A stretch of 64,000 nt of DNA from Spirochaetales bacterium (GTDB lineage: Bacteria; Spirochaetota; Leptospiria; Leptospirales; Leptonemataceae), in assembly GCA_015075425.1 (NCBI GenBank), contig JABTUL010000002.1, forward strand, positions 186,001 to 250,000. The letters run 5' to 3'. Positions 50,810 through 59,242 of the stretch are shown in pieces; positions within the stretch are counted from its first letter, which is position 1, and each line of letters begins with the position of its first letter. The translations under genes and the position numbers were made by a program. The notes beneath the pieces are model-generated. The model worked only from the letters and a program-made list of their open reading frames with translations, ran no database searches and had not been told where the DNA came from.

Positions 50810-53053
50810 TCAGGCCACGGGCAACACGATTCGAAAAGTCGTACCCTGTCCGGGGCCTGTTTCTACAAAGATCTGTCCCTGGTGTGAGAGCACAATTTGA
50901 CGGACAATTGCCAGACCCAGACCGCTGCCTTCGGGTTTTTCACTGAAAGCAAAAGGTTCAAACAGGTTGGGCCTCGCTGAAGGCGAAAAGCCCGGCCCGT
51001 CGTCCCGGAATGTTATGTACAGATAATCCAATTCTCCCAGCATCTGAATCGTCAGAATTCCTGAATCGCCCAACGCCTCCAGGGAATTGCGGGCCAGATT
51101 TAAGAAAAGCCGTCTCAGGCGACCCACATCCACATTCAGTATAGCATCCAGGCCCTCCCGATTCAGATTAAAGTGAATATCTGGATGGGTTGAAAGCAGA
51201 TGTTTCAAATCATTCTCAATCCAATCTGCGAGCTGACTGAGAGGAATTGTTTCAAGGCGCAAGACCTGCCTGTCCCTCGAAAAATCCAGCACATCAAGCG
51301 CCATGTTCTGTAGCAGGTGGGTCTCTTGCTCAATCATTTCAATCAATCGCTTATCCTGAACGTTTTGCTGTCGTACCCTTTGCAAGATTAAATGGCACTG
51401 GTTATTGATATCATGGACGATCTCTGCGGCGACCCGGCCGATTGCCTCCAGTTTTTCCCTTTCCCTGGTTCGCAGGTTGCGAATCACAAGAGCCAGAGAT
51501 TCAAGCATAGCAAGGATCACCGATCTTTCCGCTTCCCAATGGGCAGACCGGACAGGGTAGACCATATAAGTAAGCAACCTCTGGCCATCAGAAATGACCG
51601 GCAGAAAAAGCCCTTCATCCGTCAGAAGCGGTATCTGACTTTCTGACACCGTAGCAGATGAAGTGCGTTCCCAATAATCGTCTTTTACCCGAAAATCCTG
51701 CCTTACGCTTTCAGGCCCGAACAGGGTAATGCTTCCCTGCACCGGGATACCCAGTTGCCGACAAATGTGGCCCAAACCCAGATGGACGGAGGTACGCTCG
51801 TTTGCGGCACCACTGATTAGCCGCCTTTGAAATTGCAGTAAATTTGCTAATCTGTCTCCAAGGATTTCAGCCCGGGTATAGGCCGTTGTGAAATTGCGAG
51901 CGAGGAAAATCGATTGCCCAAAAATCAAACCAAAGAACCCGTATTGAGCCAGATGGGCCGTGTCGATAATGTATTCATTATGAAGAATGTCGTTGACGAT
52001 ACAAATCACCAGAGCCGCAAAGCTTCCCATAAAGAGCCACGCTCCGCCTTTTTTGTCTTTAACGAGGAGAACGGCAACGTATAAAATATATAAAAAACTA
52101 ATTGAACCTACTACATAAAAAACTTCCAGAGTAGAAAGAAAATATCTGTAGGGACCCCATATCGCATTCAGAGAAAATGCGATTGCAATGAGTCCAAATA
52201 ATCTGGAAAGCGTTTTGTTCACATATTCTGGAAAAAGACTCTGGAAATAAAGTAATCCCAGAGGAACGCCCAGGCAAATTGAGGCATACTCTGCTCGATG
52301 CGCCAGTTCACCGGAAATATTGGGCCATAATACCTGGATAGTCCTCTCGTTGACCGTCAAAAGCCTGAATCCGTTATTCAAAGAATAAATAGAAAACCAG
52401 AATAGTGAACGGTCTCTATGGCGTAGCAGAAACAAAGCAAGGTGGTAGAGCCCGACCAGAGAATTCGCTCCGACAAGAAGAAGATCCGTTGACCAGCGGG
52501 CGTTACGAAAATTCTCTATGGATTTTTTGGTTCCAAGTAAAATAGGATACCACAGTCCGCCAAAACGATGGCCAAAGTTTGCCACCTGAACAGCAAGAAT
52601 TACATCCGGGCCTTTGCACAGGTCTGTTATCTGGACTTTCAGTTCGGGCTCCCAATTCTCAGCCCTGTCGGAAATCTTGCCGCTCTCTAAGAGTTTCCGA
52701 CCATTGCAGAACAGGGCAAAGGCCGTGCCCTGGTCGGGTACGTAAAGTCCATAGTCAAGGTCTGAATTCAGTGTCAGACGCAGGAGATATGTTCCATACC
52801 CCCGACCATCCGGCCAGCGATCATTCCAGTATTGCGCAACCCCCTGAATTTCAGGCCCTTCTTCCTGGAAGTCGGTGACAAAGCGATGCGGATAGAAGGC
52901 CCATTGACCCTTTAGAGCATAGTGCCGTTCCCCGGAGAAATCAGATGATGCGAGGTTTAAGCTCGACCCGGCTGACTCAACAACGAGCGGCCGTTCGGTG
53001 CAGGCGATGCAAATAAGAATTGGCAAAAAAAATATTGTCAGCCGTTCAAGCAT
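50810..53053 (-). CDS. 7TMR-DISM sensor histidine kinase
   Basis: This 747-residue kinase starts at ATG 53051-53053. The N-terminus is a signal peptide with a possible lipobox (CIAC), then a 7TMR-DISM extracellular domain (about 30-180, beta-rich jelly-roll-like), then seven membrane segments (about 200-400), a coiled linker and GAF-like part (about 420-530), and the kinase core. The H box is AEIVHDINNQ with His547; the ATPase region is NLARNSLEAL, DDGPGF and GSGLGLAIVRQIV. The probable partner is the NarL-type regulator, divergent only 28 bp away. The ligand of such domains is usually a sugar or small molecule. Confidence 0.92.
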   Translation of the reverse strand: MLERLTIFFLPILICIACTERPLVVESAGSSLNLASSDFSGERHYALKGQWAFYPHRFVTDFQEEGPEIQGVAQYWNDRWPDGRGYGTYLLRLTLNSDLDYGLYVPDQGTAFALFCNGRKLLESGKISDRAENWEPELKVQITDLCKGPDVILAVQVANFGHRFGGLWYPILLGTKKSIENFRNARWSTDLLLVGANSLVGLYHLALFLLRHRDRSLFWFSIYSLNNGFRLLTVNERTIQVLWPNISGELAHRAEYASICLGVPLGLLYFQSLFPEYVNKTLSRLFGLIAIAFSLNAIWGPYRYFLSTLEVFYVVGSISFLYILYVAVLLVKDKKGGAWLFMGSFAALVICIVNDILHNEYIIDTAHLAQYGFFGLIFGQSIFLARNFTTAYTRAEILGDRLANLLQFQRRLISGAANERTSVHLGLGHICRQLGIPVQGSITLFGPESVRQDFRVKDDYWERTSSATVSESQIPLLTDEGLFLPVISDGQRLLTYMVYPVRSAHWEAERSVILAMLESLALVIRNLRTREREKLEAIGRVAAEIVHDINNQCHLILQRVRQQNVQDKRLIEMIEQETHLLQNMALDVLDFSRDRQVLRLETIPLSQLADWIENDLKHLLSTHPDIHFNLNREGLDAILNVDVGRLRRLFLNLARNSLEALGDSGILTIQMLGELDYLYITFRDDGPGFSPSARPNLFEPFAFSEKPEGSGLGLAIVRQIVLSHQGQIFVETGPGQGTTFRIVLPVA

Positions 53054-53081
53054 AGGCGTGAATTTGCGGACCCGTAAAAAA

Positions 53082-53714
53082 ATGACTACCGGAAAAAGCA
53101 AAAGGCATATCTTTATTGTTGACGATCATCCGACTTTCAGGGCTGGAATCCGCTCTATTTTTGCTGATCATCCCGAGTACATCGTTTCGGGTGAAGCCGG
53201 CTCCTGCGAGGCAGCCCGCGGACAGATTAAATTGATTCGTGTGGATCTTCTGATTCTCGACATTGCGCTTCCCGGGCACAATGGGGTCCGCTGCATTGAA
53301 GAGATGAAAGCCCTGAAGCCGGAGATAAAAATCTTGATTCTCACCATGCACCGGGATTGGGACTATCTAAGTCAGGCCAGACGGAATGGCGCCGCAGGCT
53401 ATTTGTTAAAAGAGAGTAAACCAACCGAAATTCTGGAAGCTGTTGACGCGATCTTCGCTGGACAAACCTGCTTTCCAGATCGGCCTGAAGCAGCCCCGGA
53501 ACTTCAATCGACAAAAATTCAGATTCTATCCGCCCGAGAAAGAGAAATTCTCTCATACATTGCAAAGGGACTCTCAAACCAGGAAATCGCGGCGCTTCTT
53601 GGAATCAGCAAGCGGACCGTGGAGTCACATCGCTTCCACATCGGAGAAAAACTTGAGCTGCAAGGACCGGCCGCACTCTTGCGGTTCGCTCTGGACACAG
53701 TCGGGTCAAAGTAA
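53082..53714 (+). CDS. NarL/FixJ-type response regulator
   Basis: This 210-residue regulator starts at ATG 53082. The receiver contains FIVDDHPTFRAGI, phosphoacceptor Asp60 in LLILDIALPGHNG, and a YLLKES lysine. The C-terminus is a LuxR-type helix-turn-helix: LSAREREILSYIAKGLSNQEIAALLGISKRTVESHRFHI. The divergent 7TMR-DISM kinase is its likely partner, because the two starts share just 28 bp. The stop overlaps the toxin gene by 9 bp. Confidence 0.94.
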   Translation: MTTGKSKRHIFIVDDHPTFRAGIRSIFADHPEYIVSGEAGSCEAARGQIKLIRVDLLILDIALPGHNGVRCIEEMKALKPEIKILILTMHRDWDYLSQARRNGAAGYLLKESKPTEILEAVDAIFAGQTCFPDRPEAAPELQSTKIQILSAREREILSYIAKGLSNQEIAALLGISKRTVESHRFHIGEKLELQGPAALLRFALDTVGSK

Positions 53715-54116
53715 ATCGGCATAAAGGTTGGATTTGCGCAAAACCCGAGCGAAGGCCCGGTCAAAAGTACAGATCTGCGCTCCGGACGCTGATGCGGCGG
53801 CCGCGAGTACTGCATCGCCGTAGTCCTTCATCGGATTGGGCCAGATTTTCAGAATCTTCTCCGGATGGTGTCCGGCCACAAACTCGAATCCGGGGTTTGC
53901 CAGCAGTGCGGATAAAATTTTGCGCACTGTCAGCGAATTCATTTCGTATACGTTTTGCAGAACGAAAACCATTTCCGTCATATTATGGGCGATCAGCAGC
54001 ACTTCATGCTCTGCGCGAGACACAGCCTCCATCAGAGCTGAAACAGCGCGGTGTTGCACTCTGTTCCGCTCGTTTAAATAGGAAACATAGCAGTTTGTGT
54101 CAAGTATTAGCCTCAC
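53706..54116 (-). CDS. VapC-type PIN-domain toxin
   Basis: The 136-residue PIN ribonuclease has the acidic set: Asp6 in ILDTNCY, Glu in NMTEMVFVL, Asp in KDYGDAVLA and Asp in CTFDRAF. VapC toxins cut tRNA or rRNA and are neutralised by the antitoxin encoded directly upstream. The start overlaps the antitoxin stop by ATGA, the usual VapBC coupling. The gene is on the minus strand and overlaps the end of the NarL regulator gene by 9 bp. Confidence 0.88.
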   Translation of the reverse strand: MRLILDTNCYVSYLNERNRVQHRAVSALMEAVSRAEHEVLLIAHNMTEMVFVLQNVYEMNSLTVRKILSALLANPGFEFVAGHHPEKILKIWPNPMKDYGDAVLAAAASASGAQICTFDRAFARVLRKSNLYADLL

Positions 54117-54355
54117 CGGTGGTACCGCGCTGAGCGTTTCTTCCAGGCCAGATGGATCTCAGCTTTTGTATCTCCCGAACCGGTGTTCAGTATTCCTTTG
54201 AACTTCAGGAAAGGCTTCTCGGCTGCATGAACCTTGACTCCGCTCTTGTCCATCTCCCACTCAAGAACGTCGGCCGCGTTGAGCTTGAGAATCTCGCGCA
54301 CTTCACGCGGGACTGTGACCTGGAATTTTGATGTTATTCTGGATCGGACTTTCAT
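54113..54355 (-). CDS. AbrB/SpoVT-type antitoxin
   Basis: This 80-residue protein has a short swapped-hairpin AbrB domain at its N-terminus: VRSRITSKFQVTVPREVREILKLNAADVLEWEM. It should bind DNA as a dimer and cover the toxin with its C-terminal part, which is basic (AWKKRSARYHR). It precedes and overlaps the VapC-type gene. A palindrome over its ribosome site is a likely autoregulatory operator. The start has AAGGA just before it. Confidence 0.88.
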   Translation of the reverse strand: MKVRSRITSKFQVTVPREVREILKLNAADVLEWEMDKSGVKVHAAEKPFLKFKGILNTGSGDTKAEIHLAWKKRSARYHR

Positions 54356-54382
54356 TCCTTACGATATCAATTTCAGTAAGGA
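54356..54382. promoter_or_regulatory. Inverted repeat upstream of the antitoxin gene
   Basis: TCCTTAC at 54356-54362 and GTAAGGA at 54376-54382 are inverted 7-bp arms around a 13-base centre that itself contains GATATC. The arms cover the antitoxin ribosome site and lie directly next to the start codon. It is a candidate operator for the VapB/VapBC complex. Confidence 0.55.
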
Positions 54383-54617
54383 GGATCAAGCAAAAAAACG
54401 CCTGAGCTGAACCTGCGAGTCCTAAGACAAAAGAAGCAGGGGGACTGGGCCGGCTTTGATTATTATGAGTCTGTGGGGCCTCGGCCGATTGGGCCGCAAT
54501 GGCATTCCGGATGAAGGTGCGCGCACACACATGGATTCCGGGCCTCTACCTGGCCGCCGGGCCCGGAAAAAACCGTGAAGCGATGCTACCCGACCCGGCT
54601 GCTCATCCGGCAGCGCT

Positions 54618-55991
54618 TCAGCCACCAACGAGTTGGCGAGCCCGGGTGAGTATCTTTTTGAGCGCTGGCTTGCCAGACGACTGGGCAATGAACCTTAGAA
54701 CCGGTTCCGTATTGCTGGCCCGAACATGAAGCCAGCCACCATCGGAAAAGTCCAGGCGCAGCCCGTCCTCTTCATTGGTCTGTGCATCCGGCCAGGCTTT
54801 TTTCAGGGCCTGAAAAATACTTTCCGGATCCGTATTCTTCAGCGGAGCTTTATCTTTTTCCATGTATAGATCAGGCAAACGAACCAGAAGATCATCAAGG
54901 CCATTGTTGCCCGCAGCCATAGCCGATAAAATGAGCGCTGCTCCCGTAAGGCTGTCGCGCCCGTAAGAGGCAACGTCCGGATGAATCACACCGCCATTGC
55001 CTTCCCCGCCAAAAATGGCACCCAGCGCTTTCATTTTGGCCACAACGTTGGCTTCACCCACCGCAGATCGTACCACAGTCAGCCCTGAGGGTGCGGCTAT
55101 TTGATCGATGAGATTCGAGGTAGAAAGATTCACAACGATCGACCCCTTCCTTCTTTTGCCCAGATAGCCGGCTCCAAGAAGAGATAGAGGCAGGGTGTAT
55201 TCTTCACTCAGGACACCGCGCTCGCAGGAGGCAACTACCAGCCGATCGGCATCGGGATCCAGAGCAAAACCGACGGCAGCCTTTTTCTGCTTCACCAGCG
55301 CACCGAATTTTTTCAGGGCTGCCGGAGTCGGTTCAGGCGGGCGCGGGAAGGTGCCCTCTTCATCGCAGTACAGGGGGATAACACGGCAACCGAGTCGCTC
55401 AAGCAGCGCGGGCATGGAGCGCCGGCCGGCACCATTGACTGCATCCACCACAACACTGTAGGCTTTGCTACGAATCTGACTCAGGTTAGGAATGATTCGT
55501 AAAATATCTTCAATATGAGCTTCTGTCCCGCTGCGTTCGGAAAAAGAACCAAATTTATTGTATTCCACGGCAGGACTGCGTTCCGATTGCAGTGCCTTGT
55601 GCCAGTTTTCCAGATCGCGGGCAAAAAAGAAAAAACCCTCTGGACCGACAAACTTGAGCCCGTTCCATTCCAGCGGATTATGGCTGGCGCTGATGATGAT
55701 TCCTGCATGTGCATTCCATAGCTTCACAGCAGCTTTAACCGTGGGCGTTGGAGCCAGGCCAATCGTTACCACGTCCTTGCCGCAGGCCATGAGTACGCCA
55801 ACAATGATGTGCTGGATGGCCGGACCGGTGGGCCGCGAGTCATGCCCGATCACAATTCTTTTACCGGTGACCGCAGCAAAGGCACGCACAAATTGCACCA
55901 GATTGAGCGGGTCAAGTCCGGCAGGGATGGTTCCGCGAATTCCGGAAATGGATATTTTCAGCTGAGTATTCTCAGTCAGGGGAGAGTTCAT
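54618..55991 (-). CDS. Phosphoglucosamine/phosphomannose mutase
   Basis: This 457-residue alpha-D-phosphohexomutase has the active-site Ser in IIISASHNPLEWNGLKF, the metal-binding DPDADRL loop (with Arg), the sugar-binding GGEGNGG loop, and the phosphate-binding RASNTEPVLRFI loop. The family includes GlmM (peptidoglycan precursor synthesis) and ManB-type enzymes. GGEGNGG rather than GGEQSGH points away from classical GlmM, toward a phosphomannomutase or archaeal-type mutase; the substrate is uncertain. The start lies 12 bp from the tRNA-Leu 3' end on the same strand, so the two may share a transcript. Confidence 0.9.
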   Translation of the reverse strand: MNSPLTENTQLKISISGIRGTIPAGLDPLNLVQFVRAFAAVTGKRIVIGHDSRPTGPAIQHIIVGVLMACGKDVVTIGLAPTPTVKAAVKLWNAHAGIIISASHNPLEWNGLKFVGPEGFFFFARDLENWHKALQSERSPAVEYNKFGSFSERSGTEAHIEDILRIIPNLSQIRSKAYSVVVDAVNGAGRRSMPALLERLGCRVIPLYCDEEGTFPRPPEPTPAALKKFGALVKQKKAAVGFALDPDADRLVVASCERGVLSEEYTLPLSLLGAGYLGKRRKGSIVVNLSTSNLIDQIAAPSGLTVVRSAVGEANVVAKMKALGAIFGGEGNGGVIHPDVASYGRDSLTGAALILSAMAAGNNGLDDLLVRLPDLYMEKDKAPLKNTDPESIFQALKKAWPDAQTNEEDGLRLDFSDGGWLHVRASNTEPVLRFIAQSSGKPALKKILTRARQLVGG

Positions 55992-56002
55992 TGTATTTAC
56001 TT

Positions 56003-56084
56003 TGCCCGGAGGGGGATTTGAACCCCCACACCATACGGCACAAGTCCCTCAAACTTGCGTGTCTACCAATTCCACCATCCGGGC
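56003..56084 (-). tRNA. tRNA-Leu (anticodon GAG)
   Basis: The 82-nt tRNA folds fully: acceptor stem GCCCGGA with TCCGGGC, a D arm containing TGGTAGA, an anticodon stem of CAAGT/ACTTG with loop TTGAGGG (anticodon GAG), a long variable arm as in class II tRNAs, and a T arm GGGGG-TTCAAAT-CCCCC. The discriminator base is A. CCA is not encoded; it must be added by enzyme. Transcription reads toward the phosphohexomutase gene. Confidence 0.95.
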
Positions 56085-56169
56085 TCAAGGTCAGAAACGA
56101 CTGGATTGGTTGCCGGTCGAGTCTTTTTCCAGCTCATGCCATCCGGAAAGTCAGCCGTTATAAAGTAGA

Positions 56170-57840
56170 GTGAAGCCATTTCTCTTCACTGTGATTGCTT
56201 TGTTAAGCTGGCTCCCGCTCCGGGAAGAACGACGGGATTTTCGGCCCATGCTGCGCCATCTGGCCCACCAGGGTCTGACCCATAATGCCTGGCCGGAAGC
56301 GCTGCGACAGAATGATCTGGCCTTTATCCTCATAGAAGTGGATGGGCAGTGGATTGCCCGTCATTTTCATCCAGAACTGAGCCCGGGGGAACGCAATGCG
56401 ATTGGCAGTGCCCTTTCCCTGTGGCTGGTTGAAAAAAGCGAACACCTGAGCGAACGCCGTCTGAAACAGGGGCGACCCCAGGTGCATATCTACAAACATC
56501 CATTGCGCAATGCTCGTATATTTCTTGAGCCCCGGCAGAAGCATGCCCTCTATTTGCTTCTCGATCAGCTTGATAATAAAAAGTTTTATATTCTTGGTTC
56601 CTTGCTCATTGTATTCTCGCTATTTCTTTTTGTACTCCTTTTTATCCTGCCGGGTCATGTTCAAAAAGCGCAGGTAGCTGTGGAGCTGCGAGAAGTTGCA
56701 CCCGAAGCCGGGCCTGTGGCTCCTTATCCAGAAATGCGCCTTGCTACGGCGGAGCCGACTACACTGACCTGGGATGGAAGCCGACCCGGAAAAAGATCAC
56801 AGGATACAGGGGTGGCTGACGGAACTTCTAAAAACGAAGCAACCGGCGAATCGATTTTTTTCGCCCAGGAAAACTGGAACCTGCCCGGATTTCAGGGTCT
56901 CGATCGCATTGCCGGTGTGGAGAAAAGCTCGTTTCAACAGAGCGCGGGATACTTTCGTCTGGCGGACTATGCGCCGGAAGCTGGAAAGGGTCTCATGCAA
57001 TACGCACGCCGATTTCTGGAAGAAGTTACGGAAATTGCCGGGGAAACGGAAGCCACTCTCTACTTGCGCAATCAGCGCGGTCAGGTAGAACCCTGCCTTG
57101 GGTTGCGCGGGGAATTGATCCTCGGGGGCAGCGTTCTTGAGCAGAATCGGCCTTCACCGGTCACCATCAATCGCTTGAAAGAGCATCATTGCCTCCTGTC
57201 AGAGGATGGCCAGCGCGCCTTCTTTGCTCTTCTCGACGGCGGGGACAAGCTTCTGGGGGTGCTGGGACTGCGCAGCCGCGAGGCCCTGTACAACAGGGAG
57301 GATCTTTCGCGCATCAATTTTCTGGCCCGCAAGTACGGTCGCCTGCTTTACCAGGCATTGCTCCATGAGCAGGCGACCACCGATCCAGAAAGCACCCTCA
57401 AAAATGGTATTGAATTTCAAAATGATCTTGCCCGCAGCCTGCTGGAACGGCGCAATTTCCGCACCCCGCGTATGCTGCTGCTCCTGCAATTTTCCATCGC
57501 GGCCGGAGACGACGAATTCCGGACCATCGGGCCAGAGCTCCGTCACATATTTGCCCCGGACTTTGAACTGTATCGCATAGCCTCTGATGCAGTGGCTTTG
57601 ATCGGCCCCGCCCTGGATGACGAACGGATTACGATTCGCTTGCAGGAACTTCTGAATCGACTGAACCAATTTCGGGGTATCGCCCTCTCCGCTGGATCGG
57701 CACGCCTGGATGAAGCCATCGACCGCGCGCAGGAATGGTTTGACCGGGCCCGATCTGCCCTGGAAGAGAGCATGGCACAGGGTGCGGACCGCTACACCAG
57801 AAGGGAAGCCGCAACCGTCGCCGAGTTCATCGGAAACTGA
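56170..57840 (+). CDS. Membrane protein with GAF-like and degenerate GGDEF-like domains
   Basis: This 556-residue protein starts at GTG 56170. A first hydrophobic segment (about 4-16), a soluble 115-residue part and a second membrane segment (about 140-162) come first. A linker leads to a GAF-like domain (about 275-405: ATLYLRNQRGQVEPCLGLRG, GDKLLGVLGLRSREALYNREDLSRINFLARKYG). The last 130 residues resemble a GGDEF fold in pattern but lack the GGDEF motif, so cyclase activity is not expected. The CheX-like gene follows with only one base between stop and start, so the two probably act together. Confidence 0.7.
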   Translation: MKPFLFTVIALLSWLPLREERRDFRPMLRHLAHQGLTHNAWPEALRQNDLAFILIEVDGQWIARHFHPELSPGERNAIGSALSLWLVEKSEHLSERRLKQGRPQVHIYKHPLRNARIFLEPRQKHALYLLLDQLDNKKFYILGSLLIVFSLFLFVLLFILPGHVQKAQVAVELREVAPEAGPVAPYPEMRLATAEPTTLTWDGSRPGKRSQDTGVADGTSKNEATGESIFFAQENWNLPGFQGLDRIAGVEKSSFQQSAGYFRLADYAPEAGKGLMQYARRFLEEVTEIAGETEATLYLRNQRGQVEPCLGLRGELILGGSVLEQNRPSPVTINRLKEHHCLLSEDGQRAFFALLDGGDKLLGVLGLRSREALYNREDLSRINFLARKYGRLLYQALLHEQATTDPESTLKNGIEFQNDLARSLLERRNFRTPRMLLLLQFSIAAGDDEFRTIGPELRHIFAPDFELYRIASDAVALIGPALDDERITIRLQELLNRLNQFRGIALSAGSARLDEAIDRAQEWFDRARSALEESMAQGADRYTRREAATVAEFIGN

Positions 57841-57841
57841 A

Positions 57842-58342
57842 GTGGATCCACTGCTCGACGAAAAAATCATTATCACCATCATGCGCAATTTCAGCGATTT
57901 CATGAAAGAAACGCTGCACCTCTCCGCTGACCGGGAAGCTTACGGGCCGTCCCGAAACGAAGGCCTGTGCTACGAAAGTTGCCAGAGTATTTCTTTTTCT
58001 GGGGAAATTGAAGGGACTCTTTTTCTGGGTCTCGATGGCTACACCAAGCTGAAGCTTCTACCGCGCGTTGCGGAACGCTACAATATCAGCAGCTTTCCCA
58101 GAGGACTGGCCAGTTCCGTTCTGATGGAATTCAGTAACCAGTTGGGCGGGCGGATCCTGACGGAACTGGAGGAAGGCGGCTTTCATCTGCAACTGCACCC
58201 TCCTGAAGTTCATGACCACAAAATCGTCCCCTTTGATCTGAGTCGTTTCCGGGAATACATCATCGTTTTTTTTCTGCGTGATCGCCGGCAGCGTATGTAT
58301 CTGGGTCGCGCTTACCTCACGATACTGTTCCGCAAATACTAA
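57842..58342 (+). CDS. CheX-like chemotaxis phosphatase
   Basis: This 166-residue protein starts at GTG 57842, one base after the previous stop. It has the CheC/CheX fold pattern: SISFSGEIEGTLFLGLD, then the helix LMEFSNQLGGRILTELEEGG with the catalytic E-x-x-N pair (Glu96 and Asn99), then strands around LHPPEV. CheX dephosphorylates CheY-P. No chemotaxis gene lies nearby; a receiver partner elsewhere is probable. It overlaps the convergent DUF6279 gene by 4 bp. Confidence 0.82.
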   Translation: MDPLLDEKIIITIMRNFSDFMKETLHLSADREAYGPSRNEGLCYESCQSISFSGEIEGTLFLGLDGYTKLKLLPRVAERYNISSFPRGLASSVLMEFSNQLGGRILTELEEGGFHLQLHPPEVHDHKIVPFDLSRFREYIIVFFLRDRRQRMYLGRAYLTILFRKY

Positions 58343-59211
58343 AGCAAAGAAAGCAGCGCCGCCCGACCCGGCGACTGGCTTTCGCAGAAGGCAATGTAAT
58401 CCTGCAATTTGGTTGTAAGATGCTGTCGTTGCTCCGCTGTTATGGTCCGATCAAATTCAAGGGCCGCACGAGCAAAATCCCGGACCCAGCGTTCGTTGAT
58501 TCCACGGTAGTAGGACGGATAATGCGCCTCGCGATGAACGGTCCAGTTCAGCAGCGTGCGCTGGATCTCTGCAGGCGGGCGACGATCCCTGAGCAATTGG
58601 ACAAATTGCGCCTTACGCTCCCGGGAATAGCGCAAATAGAGCTGGCCGTTGTCGGGAAAGCCGGCAACGATCCGATCGAGTTCCTTGCCCTGCTGTGCAT
58701 CCACCGGGCCCAGCCATTCGGCTACTGATTTACGCGCCCTTTCCTGTCGCTTCTTGAGTCTTTCTGCTGGCGGCAGGGAAAGCTCTTTTTCCAGATCCCG
58801 TGTGGAATCCTGCAACTTTCCTTCCAGATGATTGATCTGCTCTTCTGAGAGCGTGGCCAGAATGGGTGAGCCGGCCACAATCAACCTGGACCAGAGCCGA
58901 TTGTAAAAACTCTGTACTTTTCCCCAGGCCGTTGTTACTTCCCCTTCTGTCAGGCGGTCACGGCTATTACGGTCCACTTCCCGCAAGAAGAGAGCGTAGA
59001 CGGGCATTTCCGTAGAACGATGCCAGCCATGAATGTCTTTGAGTCGCGAGCGGACCACCGAGCGTTGGCTGCTGTTCAAATCAAAAAAGCTCTGGATCCG
59101 TAGCAGAGCCAGAGTATCTGCCTGCGAATAGGCGGCCTGAAAGCCCAGGCTACCACAACCCGAAAAAGCACTGGCAAGGAAAAAGAGATAGAAGAGAGTT
59201 CTGTAGTTCAT
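58339..59211 (-). CDS. DUF6279-type lipoprotein
   Basis: This 290-residue protein has a lipobox ending FSGC (Cys19). The mature part is helical and Arg-rich, with the family-like opening RIQSFFDLNSSQRSVVRSRLKDIHGWHRSTEMPVYALFLREV and later helices with Y-x-x-Y-x-R patterns. DUF6279 lipoproteins have no known function. It is divergent from pbpC, about 30 bp apart, and convergent with the CheX-like gene, overlapping by 4 bp. Confidence 0.8.
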   Translation of the reverse strand: MNYRTLFYLFFLASAFSGCGSLGFQAAYSQADTLALLRIQSFFDLNSSQRSVVRSRLKDIHGWHRSTEMPVYALFLREVDRNSRDRLTEGEVTTAWGKVQSFYNRLWSRLIVAGSPILATLSEEQINHLEGKLQDSTRDLEKELSLPPAERLKKRQERARKSVAEWLGPVDAQQGKELDRIVAGFPDNGQLYLRYSRERKAQFVQLLRDRRPPAEIQRTLLNWTVHREAHYPSYYRGINERWVRDFARAALEFDRTITAEQRQHLTTKLQDYIAFCESQSPGRAALLSLL

Positions 59212-59242
59212 AGGCTGGATAATACCTGAACAGAAGAAACCA

